This document shows, piece after piece, positions 47,144-61,100 of a DNA stretch of 64,000 bases. This stretch comes from Morella rubra (lineage: Eukaryota; Streptophyta; Magnoliopsida; Fagales; Myricaceae). The translations under genes and the position numbers were made by a program. Under the pieces are notes generated by a model. It was not told where the DNA came from, did no database searches, and saw only the letters and a list, made by a program, of their open reading frames with translations. Positions within the stretch are counted from its first letter, which is position 1. The number at the start of each line of letters is the position of its first letter. The stretch covers positions 6,172,725 to 6,236,724 of the forward strand of contig CM025854.1 of the NCBI GenBank assembly GCA_003952965.2. Direction: 5' to 3'.

Positions 47144-50100
47144 ATGGTTGGGATGAGAACGTTGAAAATATTCTCCTTGGCATTTGTTTTGTTGGTTCTT
47201 TCAAGCCTTCAGGAGGCAATGTCACATGGAGTTCACCCACTCTCAAAAATTGCCCTTCACAATACAAAATATGCTTTAGATGAGCTTGCCTTTGTTAAAG
47301 TCTCTCCTACTGTTCTCGGATTGAAGGTATATAGTCTTCAATTGCACCGTGCTTTTGACTCTCTTTCTAATCAGTTATCGTCATCTTAATGCTTAAATTA
47401 ATCTTTCCTTTCCCGCTTCTAAATGAGAAATGGTTTTGTTTAATCCTACGGTCCTGGCCAGAGAAAAGTGGTCTCTGAAAAATGCCTAAAGGTTTTCCTT
47501 CGGATTATTTAAAGAAGTTTTTCTATTTAATGGTTTGAAGATGGAATGTCCTCTTGACACCATTATGGCAATTTTTTTTAGTCAAGGATGAAATGCTTTT
47601 AAACTAGAATAATTTGGCGTGTTTTAGGACTGATGCAATATCTCTTCACCATTGTAGGGGGAAACTACAGCATGGGTGAAGGTGGACTTTAGTTGTCCAA
47701 ACCCATCAAATGATGATTGGATTGCTGTATTTTCTCCTGCCAATTTCAGGTAACAAATCTCTTTTGCAGGTAACTTATATGGCTTTTGTCAACAAGTTGG
47801 AAGATGTAGAAGGTCTGTTCTTATAGTATTTTCTTTGTGCTAGTGTTTATCATAATGGTGTTGATTAAAGCATAGCATTTTCTTCTTTACAATTTGCAGT
47901 GCGGCCATCTGCCCCCCAACCAACTCGCAGATGATACCTCCAGTGTTGTGTACTGCACCACTCAAGGTTCATGCAGCTCTTGTTTGCTATGTTTTAATTT
48001 CTTCTGGCTTTTTAGGCTGCTTTTATTTGAAGTGAGTTAGAGCTAAATTTTTTTTTTTGGTATGTTACAGTATCAATACGCAAATTATACCAACCGTAAC
48101 TACACAAAGGAAGGAAAAGGGTCGTTGAAGTTTCAGTTGATTAAGCAGAGATCCGACATCTCCTTTGCTCTATTCACGGGCGGTGTGTCAAATGTATGCT
48201 TATTTATGTCCTTGTCCTCTAGTCTGCATAGTTTTTTTCTCGCTGGCTTATATGTATCACATGCTCCAAAGGAAGATTGAAATTTCCGTAGTTTAGAAAC
48301 TTAGATCAAAGAATACAAATTCCAAGAACTGCTTTCTGGTATCCATCAACTCTATTTAACAAGGCTTCAATCCTGAGTACTTTGTGAAGGCTGGAGAAAT
48401 CCTTTTTCCCACTCTTCTAGATTTGGAACCAAGTCTCTGTGCTAAATCCGTTCCTCTGCCTATTTTCTTCGTCTCTTTCCCCCTCTCCCCCCACCAAAAG
48501 AAGAAAATTCCTCTTCTAGTTTTGGCTTCTGCAAGTAGAGTCAGATTAGTTAAGACTGACATATTCTAGGTTTTTATTGCACATAGCATTAGCAGTAAAC
48601 TTTTCTCATCTGGCCTTCCTTGAGCTACTGCCAATTAAATCTGTCTCTGGCCATTTTGCTGGCTCAAATAATTCTGTTGCTCTTTCGGCCAGCATTTGCT
48701 ATTCGAGTTAGTTCATCTAAGGCTTTCCATCTGAGTTAGATTTCTGTTTCAACTTTCTGTGTTTAAAAGTTCCATGCAAATAGTAGGAAGTACAAACCTT
48801 CATATGAATGAGTTTAAGGTTTCTTGACATGCATACTTTATTCCCATTTACTCTCATGGTACTTCTCTGATATTTTTCTTTAAAATTTCAACTGCTTTAT
48901 TTGAGACCTTCACATTCAACTGTTTGTGTATTTAATTATATGCTTGTCAATTTTGTATGACAGCCAAAGCTATTGGCAGTATCAAGCAAATTAGCTTTCA
49001 TAAATCCGAATGCTCCAGTCTACCCACGGTTAGCACAAGGAAAAGTGTGGAACGAAGTAAGTTCAATTTCCTTGTTTGTTTCTACTTATTTTTGATGAAG
49101 AATGAGGAGAGTTTGTCTTGTGTGTATGGAAATGCAAGAAAATATTCCTTATGTTATTACCTGTATTGGTTTCTATCACATTGAAATTTACTTGTCCACA
49201 AGCTTTTATGCTGGCATCAAGTCGACATATTTTTTAATGAAGAGAGGGGTGGTTTTTGACTTCCAGGAAATAATTTCCTTCTTTATACGTGATATCAGAT
49301 GACTGTAACATGGACAAGTGGATACGGCATTGATGAAGCAGAGCCTTTTGTCGAATGGGGTCCAAAAGGAGGATACCAAATGAGATCCCCTGCAGGCACA
49401 CTGACTTTTGATCGTAACACCATGTGTGGTGCGTAGTTTTATTTTTTACCTTTAAATTTTGTAATATATATACTAGTCCATTGAAAGAGCGTAATCTTGT
49501 GAGGGCAAACATAGCTCTCTTGATAATCTAAAATGCAGAAACTTTCCAAAATGCAAATCGGCATAGTGTAATGGGATCTAAATTCCATCTCCTCGTACCT
49601 GAGCCAGATATCACAATTTATTTAGTAAGAAAAGAAAGAAAACTGAGAACAGAAGAATGCTTACTTTACATTCCTGTAGAATTACTGAACTATGAATGAG
49701 CACGTTGTAGGGTCATGTGAGTAATTTAATTTAAAGTGGCCAATTATATTTGCAGATGTGCTCACTCTGTCATTCTCTGGTTTGCTAATTGTTTGAGTTG
49801 ATGAGGCTTCCGATGCTCTCTTGTTTATTAACTAGAGATGATGAGCTCTCTTTTGATATTATTTTTTCATATGTTAAACTCTCCCAGAACTTTCCCCCGG
49901 TTATTTTTTGGAAGGTAGATGATTCATCTTGTCCATGTATATACACAGATGCACCCGCTAGGACAGTGGGATGGCGTGACCCCGGATATCTACACACCAG
50001 TTTTTTGAAGGAGTTGTGGCCCAACAAAGAGTATGATATCATGTCTTATTTGTTGGTATGATGTTGCTTTTCGGTGTGGCAAATTTGTATAATTTGAATT

Positions 50101-52398
50101 TTTCTGTTGAACTTTGTTTAGAGGAAGTATGAAAGCTAGAAGGTAGGAAAAACAACAAGAATGTATTAGGATTTGCCAGGAAGAACTGAGCTTTTTATCT
50201 TTCTTTGTCTCTCCATTGTGAAATTCATATGTGCTGCTCTTGAAAAGGATTTGCTCCCACATTTTAAGAAGTTTAACTAGTACATCTAATTGTTATGGCT
50301 AAAAACTAGCCTCCAAATGTTTGGTTTGTATGCAACTTGACCTTCAATTTCTTATTATCAATTACTCAGGTATACGTACAAGCTGGGGCATATGTTGTGT
50401 AACTACACATATATTTGGAGTCAAGTATACCAGTTCAGAGCACCTCCTTATCCTGGTCAAAATTCCCTGCAACGTGTGGTTATATTTGGAGACCTGGGAA
50501 AGGTTTGAACATTCTTTGAAGACCAGATGTGCAGATTAACATATTCAAAGTTCATAAAAGCGACTCCCTCAATTTTTATTATCAGATACTTCAATATCAT
50601 TCGATATATACACATTTTGCAGAGGAATTAGACATAGCATTTAGCTTAGTATTTAAGATAATAGATTAAGCAAGTGTTGCATGGTATTTAATCTCTCTCC
50701 CTTAACCTCTTAACTTTTCAAAACAATATTCTAGTTCAGCTGTGAACCATTTATGAATGTAAGACTCTGTAAAACTGTGTGTTCGCTTATCTTTTATGCT
50801 TTTCCAGGATGGATGGCTGCTTGCTTCATTTTAACTGAATGCCATTTTCTGTCTTTTTCTCCACAGCTTCGCATGCTCTTTCTGCATCAATATCAAACTG
50901 TTTGGATTCAGTTTTCACAAGTTTTATTGCTGAATTGTTCACCTTGCAGGGTGAAGCTGATGGATCGTTTGAATATGAAGATTTCCAGCCTGGATCTTTA
51001 AACACTACTAAGCAGCTCATTGAAGACTTAAATAACATTGATTTAGTCTTCCACATTGGAGATATAGTCTATGCGATGGGATATATTGCACAGTGGGACC
51101 AATTTACTGCACAGATTGCGCCGATTACATCGTCAAAGCCTTATATGATTGGAAGGTTTGTCATAACATGCATTTGCAGCTTGTTAAGCTTGTACATATC
51201 TATTGCTTTGTTTTAGATACCATCTTGCAATATGTGTTTTCAGCGGAAACCATGAGCGTGACTGGCCAGGAACTGGATCCTTCTATCAGAACATGGATTC
51301 AGGAGGAGAATGTGGTGTGTTGGCCCAGAACATGTTTTATGTCCCTGCTGAGAATAGAGCTAATTTCTGGTATGTGAATAGGACACATATACCAAGAACT
51401 TTATAGCAATCGTATACTTTGTACACCTGGTAAATCATATTGGCTGTAGGAATAGTCTTAACCTCTCAATTGTGCAAAACTCCAAATCTTCTGAATGTTG
51501 AAGTCCCATTGTCTTATATTAATTTGGTGCTGTTAATTTCTCTACCTTAAGCTTCAGAGAACCAGAAGCAACAAATACGTCCAGTATGAACTTGCCGGTC
51601 AGTTTAAAACTTTTTACTGTCTCTTGCCAGGTATTCTGCTGACTATGGCATGTTCCGGTTCTGCGTAGCCCACACTGAACTTGATTGGAGAGAGGGAACA
51701 GAGCAATACAAGTTCATTGAGAACTGCCTAGCATCTGTCGACAGACAAAGACAACCCTGGTTAATCTTTCTTGCACATAGGGTATTGGGTTATTCTTCTG
51801 TTAACTTTTACGTCTCAGAAGGATCATTCGAGGAACCGATGGGAAGGGAGGACCTTGAGAAACTCTGGCAAAAGTACAAGGTCGACATTGCTTTGTACGG
51901 GCACGTGCACAATTATGAAAGGACATGTCCAGTCTACGAGGTATGACCAAAACAAACATAGACGGAATTACCAGAACTAATAGACATTAACTGAATCACA
52001 GACATGTTTCTGTTGGATCTTGCGCTGCAGAAAGACATACTGATTTGTTCAGAATATGAGGTTGTTGACCTATGATTTAACTTCCAATGCAGAACATCTG
52101 CACCAGTAAGGAGAAGCACAGTTATACAGGCCCATTGAATGGAACAATACATGTGATTGCTGGGGGTGCAGGAGCAAGCCTTCATGAGTTTTCTACTGTC
52201 AATACCACGTGGAGTATACGAAAAGACTACGACCATGGATTTACCAAACTTACTGCATTTAACGATTCACATCTGTTGTTTGAGTACAAGAAGAGCAGGG
52301 ACGGATCAGTTCATGACTCTTTCACAATCACACGGGATTATAGAGACATCTTGGCATGTACTATTGACAGATGCCCAGACACAACTCTAGCACAGTAG
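47144..52398 (+). CDS. PAP27: PAP27-type (probable inactive) purple acid phosphatase, first copy, 616 aa
   Basis: A secreted metallophosphoesterase-fold protein. Exons: 47144-47326, 47658-47749, 47900-47966, 48071-48193, 48964-49056, 49299-49428, 49949-50030, 50370-50502, 50950-51155, 51244-51369, 51631-51940, 52093-52398. The signal peptide is in residues 1-28 and an Fn3-like N-domain runs to about 290 (MTVTWTSGYGIDEAEPFVEW near 187). Metal-ligand motifs are GDLG 297-300, GDIVY 338-342, GNHE 371-374, a single His in FLAH at 461, and GHVH 502-505. The two histidines that follow motif IV in active plant PAPs are replaced (SSVNFY), which fits the family label 'probable inactive'; phosphodiesterase activity is not excluded. 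A poly(A) signal lies at 52515. It is the tandem partner of the gene at 58114. Confidence 0.95.
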
Positions 52399-52514
52399 TA
52401 GTATCTTCACATGGATATGAAGGAGAATCCGAGCAGATGAGTGATGAGCGTCACTCACAGTGTGTGCCTTTGCAGTTCATCATCATCATCATCTTCTGCT
52501 GCTTTAATATTCAC

Positions 52515-52520
52515 AATAAA
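52515..52520 (+). terminator. Poly(A) signal, first PAP gene
   Basis: AATAAA 117 bases after the stop codon, followed by T-rich sequence with tattttttggg. Confidence 0.6.
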
Positions 52521-53019
52521 TTAGTATTTCTTCTGTATTTTTTGGGTTAGTAATTGCTATTCTACCGGAGTTATGCTAACTGCTAAGAGGCTATGGAACG
52601 GAGACAGTTATCTTGCATGGAAAAAGAAGTTTAATTGTTAATTTGAATGAATTTTTTATATTTATTATAATAAAAAGTGATTATGGGGAGAGAGAATATT
52701 TTGTAGTTATTATATTATGCTAAAACTTTTGATCTCTCTTTTTATTTTTTAATCAACTCCAACGCTCTAAAATTTTAACACTCAAACACTACATATTAGA
52801 AGGTCTAGGTAACGGACAGAAACGGCACAAAGCCAATACACAAGAAAATGAACCTAAGATCCAAAGAAGTTAGACAGGCCCAAAGCTTGAAAACAAATTG
52901 AGCCACATGTGTGGTGGCACCAATCGCCGGAGAAGAGGATCTCGGTCACTCGAATGTTGATGTCGTTCCCAATAACATTCTTGTAGCGAAGTCAAACTTT
53001 ACCTCGCATTGCCTCTAAG

Positions 53020-53310
53020 GACCGTCTTTAAGATAACTGGCCTTAGGCAAAATCATAAGAAGAACCATTTTGTAATAAATTATAAATTATTAGATTAAAA
53101 TATAAAATATTAATGAATTTTAGTTAAAATTTATTCTTCTTGCTTATTAAGATGCAAAATTACTTATCAATATTTTGTATTCCGGATTTGTTAGTAGATC
53201 ATTTTCAATTGATAAAACAGTTAGTCAATTTAATCTTTCTTGCGTCATAAAAAGATCTTAGGTAGGATTTTATTAGTTTACTTTTGAAAAACTTCTTTTT
53301 CCAAAAGCAA
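53020..53310 (-). mobile_element. hAT transposase C-terminal relic
   Basis: The minus strand reads KRSFSKV, then FMTQERLN, LTVLSIENDLLTNPEYKILI and SNFAS, with stops between. This is the dimerisation region of a hAT transposase. The edge near 53040 (ggccttaggcaaaat) matches the end type of the relics at 23141 and 55139. Borders were not resolved. Confidence 0.65.
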
Positions 53311-55138
53311 CATTTACATATATTTTTAATAATATTTTATAAGTAATACTTGCATTTATAAAGGAGTCTAATCTTTTTATATAAGTTTCTATTTTTAAAA
53401 TCTCTTTTAAAACTCTGATTTTCTTAATTTTTTTCAAATAAAATAATGATAATTACAATAAATATAAAATGAAAATATAAAACTAAAGTGTAAAGTTAAA
53501 AGGTTAGAATAATAGTCTTTGTGAGTTAGTTGGGGAAAGAAAAAGGCTATTGTGTTGAGAATGTAACAATGATATTTTGAATCAGCAAATGTAAAGGAAG
53601 GAAGGATACACATTGAGAATAGAAAAAAAAAATGGTTTTATGGGCTCAAAACTCAACTTCTATATATAAAAAAGAAAGAAACTCAGCTTTTAATAAGTAT
53701 GCGTTTCTTTGCATCCAATGAGAATTCCAAAAAATTTAAAACTTAATTATTAATACAATTCTTGTGATATTTACTTTTAATAAATCAGTCTATGGGATAC
53801 AACTTTGAACGGTACAATTCTTGTAGTTCTTTTTTTTTAGACATATAGGTCTTTTTGTCTATTAAAAGTTAGCTCATTAACAAGGACATAGTCAAGGATA
53901 GACTATCCGACCTTGAAAGTTGATATATCAACCTCTAACCCATGTTAATCCTTTGTTAGTTGACTAACTTTTGGTGAATAAAATGACCTATATGTATGAA
54001 AAATTAGACTACATGGACCATCTTGTTTAAAGTTGTACTCCAGGGTCTGATCTGTTAAAAGTCAATACCATAAGAACTGTTGTGATAATTAAACCAAAAT
54101 TTAAAAGAGATTTGGAGGCTTATTTTTTCTTTTTTCAAGTTAAATTATTGAAAGAGTCTATTAAAAGAAAAATAGAAAGTTGGAGCCTCAGGCAGGCTGG
54201 CTATGTTCTAAGACGCCCTCCTCACCCCTAGGCAATTGGATGCCAAAACAACAGAAGCATTCATGCTGAAGACAGTGTGAAGCTAAACTCAGTAACATAT
54301 TCTAACCATCAACTCTATTCCTTTTTTTTTTTTGTAAAAAAATCTTTTTCTCGACCTCTTGATTGCTGGATGGAGGTTCATTCAGTGTAGTTAGGGCTAC
54401 AATCATGCCTGCCAAGCTGAGGATTGAATGGTAAAACTTGTTCATTTAATTATTATTTTTTCGAATATGAGTGAGTTCAAGATTTACATCCAACAATAGT
54501 TTTTGCTTAAGCTTGTTAATTTATTTAGCTTCGTTTGATTAATTTATTATTAGCTCCTATAATGTAGACTTTGTTTTTAGACTTGTATACATCTTCGGCA
54601 ATTTATTTTAATTATTAATTACTTAACCATTGTTAGGATTGTGTTTATTTTCTGTGATTACATTAACTACATTTATAAGCTTATAAAAACAAAATTGACC
54701 AACTTTGTATTTATGATAAATTATATTTTTCAGGAAGTATTTTAGCACTATTCTGTATGTCTTATTATATATTGTTTTTTTTTTTTTTTTTACTTTTATG
54801 TTGATCACATGTAGTCTTGAATTTTATCTTACCCATCAAAATAATCTTCTCAGATTTTTCAATTAAAAAATTAACGAAGTGTCACAGGACATCACATCCA
54901 ATAAAAAAAATGATATGTGTTATTTTAGAGCCCAGTCAATTATAAAAATACCACACGACTCAAACAATTAAAAATCATAAAACATAATAAAAAACTTAAA
55001 AAGATGAAGAAAAAAGAGAAACACTTTACAAGACCATTGAAAATTATAAGACATACAAAAAAAAAAAAAAGCAAACTATAAACAAAAAAAATTGAAAAAA
55101 AAAAAAAACCCCAACACAGCCACCCCCTGGTGGTGGTA
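53311..55138. other. AT-rich intergenic DNA
   Basis: Very AT-rich with many homopolymer runs. No gene, RNA or clear element border seen. Confidence 0.5.
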
Positions 55139-56326
55139 AGGGGCGGCTCTAACTATAGGCAGGGTAGGCGGTTACCTAAGGCCCCCAAATTAGGGAGGCC
55201 CCAATTAAAAATTTCTTTAATAGGTATTTTTTAAAAATGTTTAATGATAAGGCCTCAAAAATTTTAACTTAACACTATTTGTATAGAATTTTAGTTAATT
55301 AATTTTTTTTTTTCTATAAAGATGCCTAATAAATCTCCTTGATAAAAGGAATCATTAACTCCGTTTATAAAGTCTCTTTATTAGAGCATTGTCAACCCTA
55401 TAAAAGTCTAGTTAATTAATTTTTATTTTATAAAGAGACCTATTAAATCTTTGAAGGAACTATTAACTCTTTACCAATTTATAAAGTCTCTATAAATTGA
55501 TTCAAACTAAATTTCATAAAATCAATATTTTATAAAATCTCCTCAAGATTAGTTGGCAATTGATTTGAGAACTCCTATAAAATTTCACACCTAATTCGTT
55601 AATTAATTTTTTTTACCGTTACTTGACAAACAAAAATAATTCTTAGTCGTATGTTTATACCATCTGATCTATTTAATATTAAAGATCACTGGTCGTCACT
55701 AAAGTCCAGGTGCTATTATTCTAAACTTTTTATTTTATGTTTTATTTGTTGTAGTTATCATTATTTGTATTGTATTTTTGATTTTCAGTTTTTTATTTAA
55801 TTTTAAAAAGTTTAAATCTTTGGATGAGGATGACTTAAAAAAACATTGTCTTTGTACTTGAAAATGTTTTAAAACATGAAGATTATATTGATATTGATGT
55901 TTAGATTTATTTTCAGAATTCAAAGTGTTAAAAGAAATTTTAAAAATAAAAACTTACACTCTAATTGAAACATTAAACTATATAAAAAGATTAGACTATT
56001 TTCCAAATGCAAGTATTATTTATAGAATATTATTAACAATAACTTTGCTATTACGGAAAGAAGTTTTTCAAAACTAAAACTAATAAAATCCTACTTAAGA
56101 TCAACTATGACGTAAAAAGATTAAATAGATTAACCATATTATCAATTGAAAATAATATATTAACAAATTTAGAATATAGAAATTTGATAAGTAAATTTGC
56201 ATCTTAAAAAGCTAGAAGAATATGTTTTAACTAAATTTTTATTTTTATTTTATTTTTATAAATTATTATAGAAGACTTCATTTTTGAGATTTCGCTTACG
56301 CTCCCAATTACCTTAGAATCGCCCCT
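55139..56326 (+). mobile_element. hAT transposon relic, about 1.19 kb
   Basis: The left end AGGGGCGGCTCTAAC and the reverse complement of the right end AGGGGCGATTCTAAG form a 15-base inverted repeat with three mismatches. The flanks tggtggta and aggtggtg share six of eight bases, a possible decayed 8-base target duplication. On the plus strand near 56050-56220 the interior reads RKEVFQN, LTILSIENNILTNLEYRNLI and then SKFAS, the end of a hAT transposase. The rest of the transposase is deleted or decayed. Confidence 0.75.
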
Positions 56327-57587
56327 AGGTGGTGCTAGGGCCTGGGCAGCTTCCCATTCAAGGCGTGGCCACAGTCCGATAGAGGGGTGATTACTAGCCC
56401 CTAGGTAGCGATGGGTATGACCTTCGCCCACAGGCCCCAAGCCATCCTATGAAGGGGTGCTCCTCAGGTTTCCACTTAAGCTTGGGCAAATATTTCGGCC
56501 TGAACTGGAATTTTGGATGCCTGCATAATTTTTTTTTGGTGTTTTATATTTTAGTTTTTTAATTTTTTAAAATTATTTAAAGTGATGTGGACTCTAAAAT
56601 GTCGCGTATCATTTTTCTATTGGTTGTAACATGACAATCTTTAAAAATTTTAAGTGAAACTTATGAGAGGAATATTTTGTTCTTCAGAGTAAAACTCAGG
56701 ACAACAGTAGATAAGACAAAAATTTAGAGACCAAATTAACGATCTAAAAATATTATTAACTCAAATATTATCTAAAAGTGCTCACAAGGAATTTGATCGG
56801 TATTCTAAGGAAAGAATATTACACAATTTCATCCATGTGATCAAGCTGTCACAATTTCATTTTGTATTTGAAATAAAGGGAATATTGACTTTTGTATTTT
56901 GACTTTTTTAATATGGAAAGTCCTACAACTAATACCACATTTGATCAAATACAAATTTTAAGGAAAATAAATTCACTTAATACCCATTCAGATGCCACAT
57001 TTATGTTTCTCAATAATATCCTTTAACTAGAAAGAACCCATAAATCAATATTGGAATTTGGATTATAATTAAAGCTCAATCAAATAAATGCCACAGTCCT
57101 TAGAAGTGCCAATGACTTCAATATCTTAACTTCTAGAGATTTACAAATATTATGAAACAATTAAAATTAATAATAATAATAATAATATATTATAGGTTTG
57201 AGAGAAGCGTGCTGCGTGCCATCTAAAACCCTTTTTTTTTTTTGGGTAAGCATGCCATCTGAAACCTTTTTTTTTTGTTAAACCACGAATATTATATATG
57301 AAGCAAACGAGATTGAGAAAGCAACTAAATAGACTAACAAAAACGATAAGAACATAGCCATCTAAAACTTTAATAAGTCGTTCCGTGCACATCAAATATG
57401 AAAACAGTCGTCGACAACTCCCGGCCAATCCTGGGCCGATGGTCGAATCTTCTTCCAAATATTCCCAATCCAACGAAGTTTTAACTATTTTTCGATTTAT
57501 TTTCAATCACCCCGGCGGAACGTACTGCAGTTTGCATCTGGTCAAGGCAACAATCTTTCTTTAAGGATAAGAATACCATCTTCGGGT
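56327..57587. other. Intergenic DNA upstream of second PAP gene
   Basis: A GC-rich patch at 56327-56460 (ccctaggtggtgctaggg and similar) looks like part of another repeat. The rest is AT-rich. An open minus-strand frame at 57506-57150 contains an exact internal repeat (KKKGFRWHA twice) caused by a local duplication. It has no recognisable domain. Confidence 0.4.
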
Positions 57588-57598
57588 TATTTATATAG
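57588..57598 (+). promoter_or_regulatory. Possible TATA box of the second PAP gene
   Basis: tatttatatag about 520 bases upstream of the start at 58114, followed by ct-rich leader sequence. As in the first PAP gene, an acceptor (gagttcag) lies just before the start, so a 5'-UTR intron is likely. Confidence 0.45.
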
Positions 57599-58113
57599 TC
57601 CATCTTGGCCTTGAGGTCGTTTACTGTTTCTGTCTTCTGCAGGTCGGTCCCATGTCCGTCACAGTTCTCCCTCTTTCTTTCTCCTTACTCTGTTTTGTGC
57701 TCTTCAGTTTCTGTGGATACCCCGCTGGGTTGTGTGGAAGTTTGATTGATTTCTCTTTCTCTCTCTCTTTTCTTTATCTGTCCGTTTCGTTTGCTCGATG
57801 ACATTGATGGGTGCTATAGCAATACACTGTTTTTATATCCATATTTCTGCTTTTAAGGGGAAGATATTATCTTGTAGTGATTTTGAGCTTCTCATAGTTA
57901 CTTATGCAGGGTACTCTAGTTAGCCAGTCGACATCTGGATGAAGACTCATAATTTTGCAATGCAATTTACCCGTTACATATAACATATGTTTTATGCATC
58001 TTAACGTCTTTTGAAGTATGGTTTAGTGTTGCTGTTCCATTTTTCCTTATGAGCACACATGTCTGTTTTTTCTTTCTAATTTCTCCTTTTTCTTGAGTTC
58101 AGATGTTGCTGTG

Positions 58114-61100
58114 ATGAGAGGAGTAAGTTTTATATCCTTGGCAGTTCTCTTGCTTCTTGCGACCCTTCAGGAGGTGCGGTCACATGGAGATCAGCCTCTC
58201 GCAAAAATTGATATTCGCAGGTCAACATTGGCTCTTCATGCCTCGGCTTACGTGAACGCTTCTCCTGCAATCCTCGGATTGAAAGTAAGCACTTCGACAG
58301 CGCCGTGCTTCGTTTATATTTTTGTTTTTAATATCTTAATTAATCTCGATGACGATCTTCAAGATCACGTGCTTTGTCAGTGTCGTTTGTGTAGCTATTG
58401 AATTTTCCCTGTGGATTAAGTCTCGGTAGAACATCTGAGGCAGGGACCAAACCATTGACGTATGAAGAACCTAGGTTTATTTTCTAGCTGATGCAAGTTT
58501 CGTTCACTACTTTTCAGGGGCAGACTACAGAATGGGTAACGTTGGAGTTTAGCTCTCCAAACCCATCAGTTGATGATTGGATAGGAGTATTTTCTCCTTC
58601 CAATTTCAGGTGAGTGGATGCAGATGCCATTGCATTTCAGTGAACATTTGGAAATTTGCCATTTTCTTCTTTGTTTCTTGTGCCTGCAATTATACCAAAG
58701 GGCATTGATCTGAACGGAAGCCTTTCCACTTCACCATTTTCAGTGCTTCCACGTGCCCCGAAGAAAACCCAAGAGTTTATACTCCGCTACTGTGTACTGC
58801 ACCTATTAAGGTTCATTCTTCACTGTGCAATGACTTCTTAAAATGATCCCTCTATTCTTTGGAATAGGAAAAGGGCTGAAAGAGTGAATTGGATTCCCTT
58901 ACTTCTTTTGCAGTATCAGTATGCAAACTACTCGAGTCCAAAGTACAAAGACACTGGCAAAGGGAATTTGAAGCTTCAGCTGATTAACCAGAGATCAGAT
59001 TTCTCTTTTGCGTTATTTTCTGGCGGCTTGTCAAATGTATGCTTACAAATGTCTTCGTATTTATGTGATATCTAACTTGACTCGTACAACCCAAATTGCC
59101 GTGAACTAACAGTTCTTATGTGATGGAGTACATTTTCCTGGTTATTTTCACCTTAATCCTGCGATAAGTAGGAATTTTCAAGTACAACCAATGCTTCTGA
59201 TTATTGTTGCCATGAAAAGAAAAAAAAAAGTTGCATCTGATCAGTGCTTGATGCATTATAGTACAAACCTAGAAATGCCTTTATCTCAACCACTTTTGTT
59301 GGCTTTCTGCAAGGCCTCTGCTTATGCCCTTTTGGCTCTCATTTTTATCTGTCTCTCACTTTCTTTTACAGTTAATAAGTTTACTTTTAGTTTCTATTTG
59401 CATTTTAAACATTGTGAACCGTTCCTGCAATATGTTTACTTGTGTATTCATTATTTTCATAATAGCCTAAGCTGGTGGCAGTGTCGAATCAAATAGCTTT
59501 TGCAAATCCAAATGCACCAGTTTACCCACGCTTGGCACAAGGAAAAGAATGGAATGAAGTGAGTCCAATTTCTCCTTTCTTTGCATCATCTCTTTGGACA
59601 TAAGGAAGTCCTCTATTGTTCTATGCATGGAATATCAGCATACCAGAATGCATCCATCATGTCCCATCCATTTTCTTTCTTGAGAGCTATTTGGTTTCTA
59701 GAAGCTTCTGTTCCACTAGTTTACAGGGGCCTCCTATTTTTTGTTTTAGCTGATAAGATGTGATCGTGATTCTATTGCTATGTTAGGTAATGCGTTTACT
59801 TCAATTTTCTTATAGTTTTTTCAGGAGATGACATGGTTTTGAATGATATTCAGATGACTGTGACCTGGACAAGTGGATATGGGATTAATGATGCAGAACC
59901 TTTTGTTGAGTGGGGTCGAAAAGGAGGTGACCATGTGCACTCCCCAGCTGGAACACTGACTTTTGATCGTAACAGCATGTGTGGTGTGTAGCATTGGTAC
60001 CCTTGGATTTTTCTTTTCTCGAATATAGTGTTCTTCCATTGTCAGTTAAGATATTCCCATGACTTATCAACATGCCAGACCACAACTGTGCAGGAATCCT
60101 CTATTCTGCCTGAAACTTGTCCTCAAGATGGACCTAGTTTCACTCAGAGTTGGCCTCTTTCCAAACAAGTGCATGATGGATCAATTTCCTTCCTTGTCAA
60201 AACATGACAAAATTTGCTCTGTCATATCCCATTGGCAGTTAATTCACCTTATCGATGTCCATCCACAGGTGCACCAGCGAGGACAGTGGGATGGCGTGAT
60301 CCTGGATTTATCCATACCAGTTTCCTGAAGGAGTTGTGGCCCAATGCAGTGTATGTTGTATCTATATTCTTGCATATTATGACTATTCTAGGTGTGTCAC
60401 TCTTAACAGATAAAGGTTTTTGGGGCCAGTTTTGTGCAGTAAACAGCATTTGTGTTGTTACATAGTTCTGGGCACAGTCCATCTACAATAATAGGAAAGA
60501 CGAATGATATTTTACGTTTTTGCCAAAATTTCTTAAGATTTCAATCCATGAGCTCTTTGTTTAGCCATTATTCATCTAGATACTGACATAATGGCAAAGA
60601 TTAATGATTGATTTGAACTGGTATTCAAACCAATTACAAAACTAAAATGAGAAGGAAAGCATTTTTAGGATGTGCATATGAGGAATGCATTGATGCATTG
60701 ATATCCAGTTTTCAAGTAGTTGCATCGTTCCAAATTTATACTCCACAGTTGATAGAAATAAAAGACCTGCTCGAATGATGAGAATGAGTACGATAATGGG
60801 CTGTGTTTTTTTATTGTTTATGCAGGTATACTTACAAGGTGGGGCATCTATTGGTCAATGGTACTTATATTTGGGGTGAAAAACATCAATTTAGAGCATC
60901 ACCATATCCTGGCCAAAATTCACTACAACGTGTAGTCATTTTCGGAGACATGGGAAAGGTTTGAATTCTCTCTGAAAACACTATTAAATCTCAACTACTA
61001 AATTGCTGTGAGCACCTTTGCTAGGATGACTTCCATATGTGGGTCGTTGAAGCAATTTTGTTTTTATAGACTTACTGATCTTTCAATACGTGCCTAATTT

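Noticed and set aside
57150-57506. 118-residue minus-strand frame as a membrane protein
   Set aside because: It spans a local sequence duplication and homopolymers, lacks homology and overlaps the upstream region of the second PAP gene.
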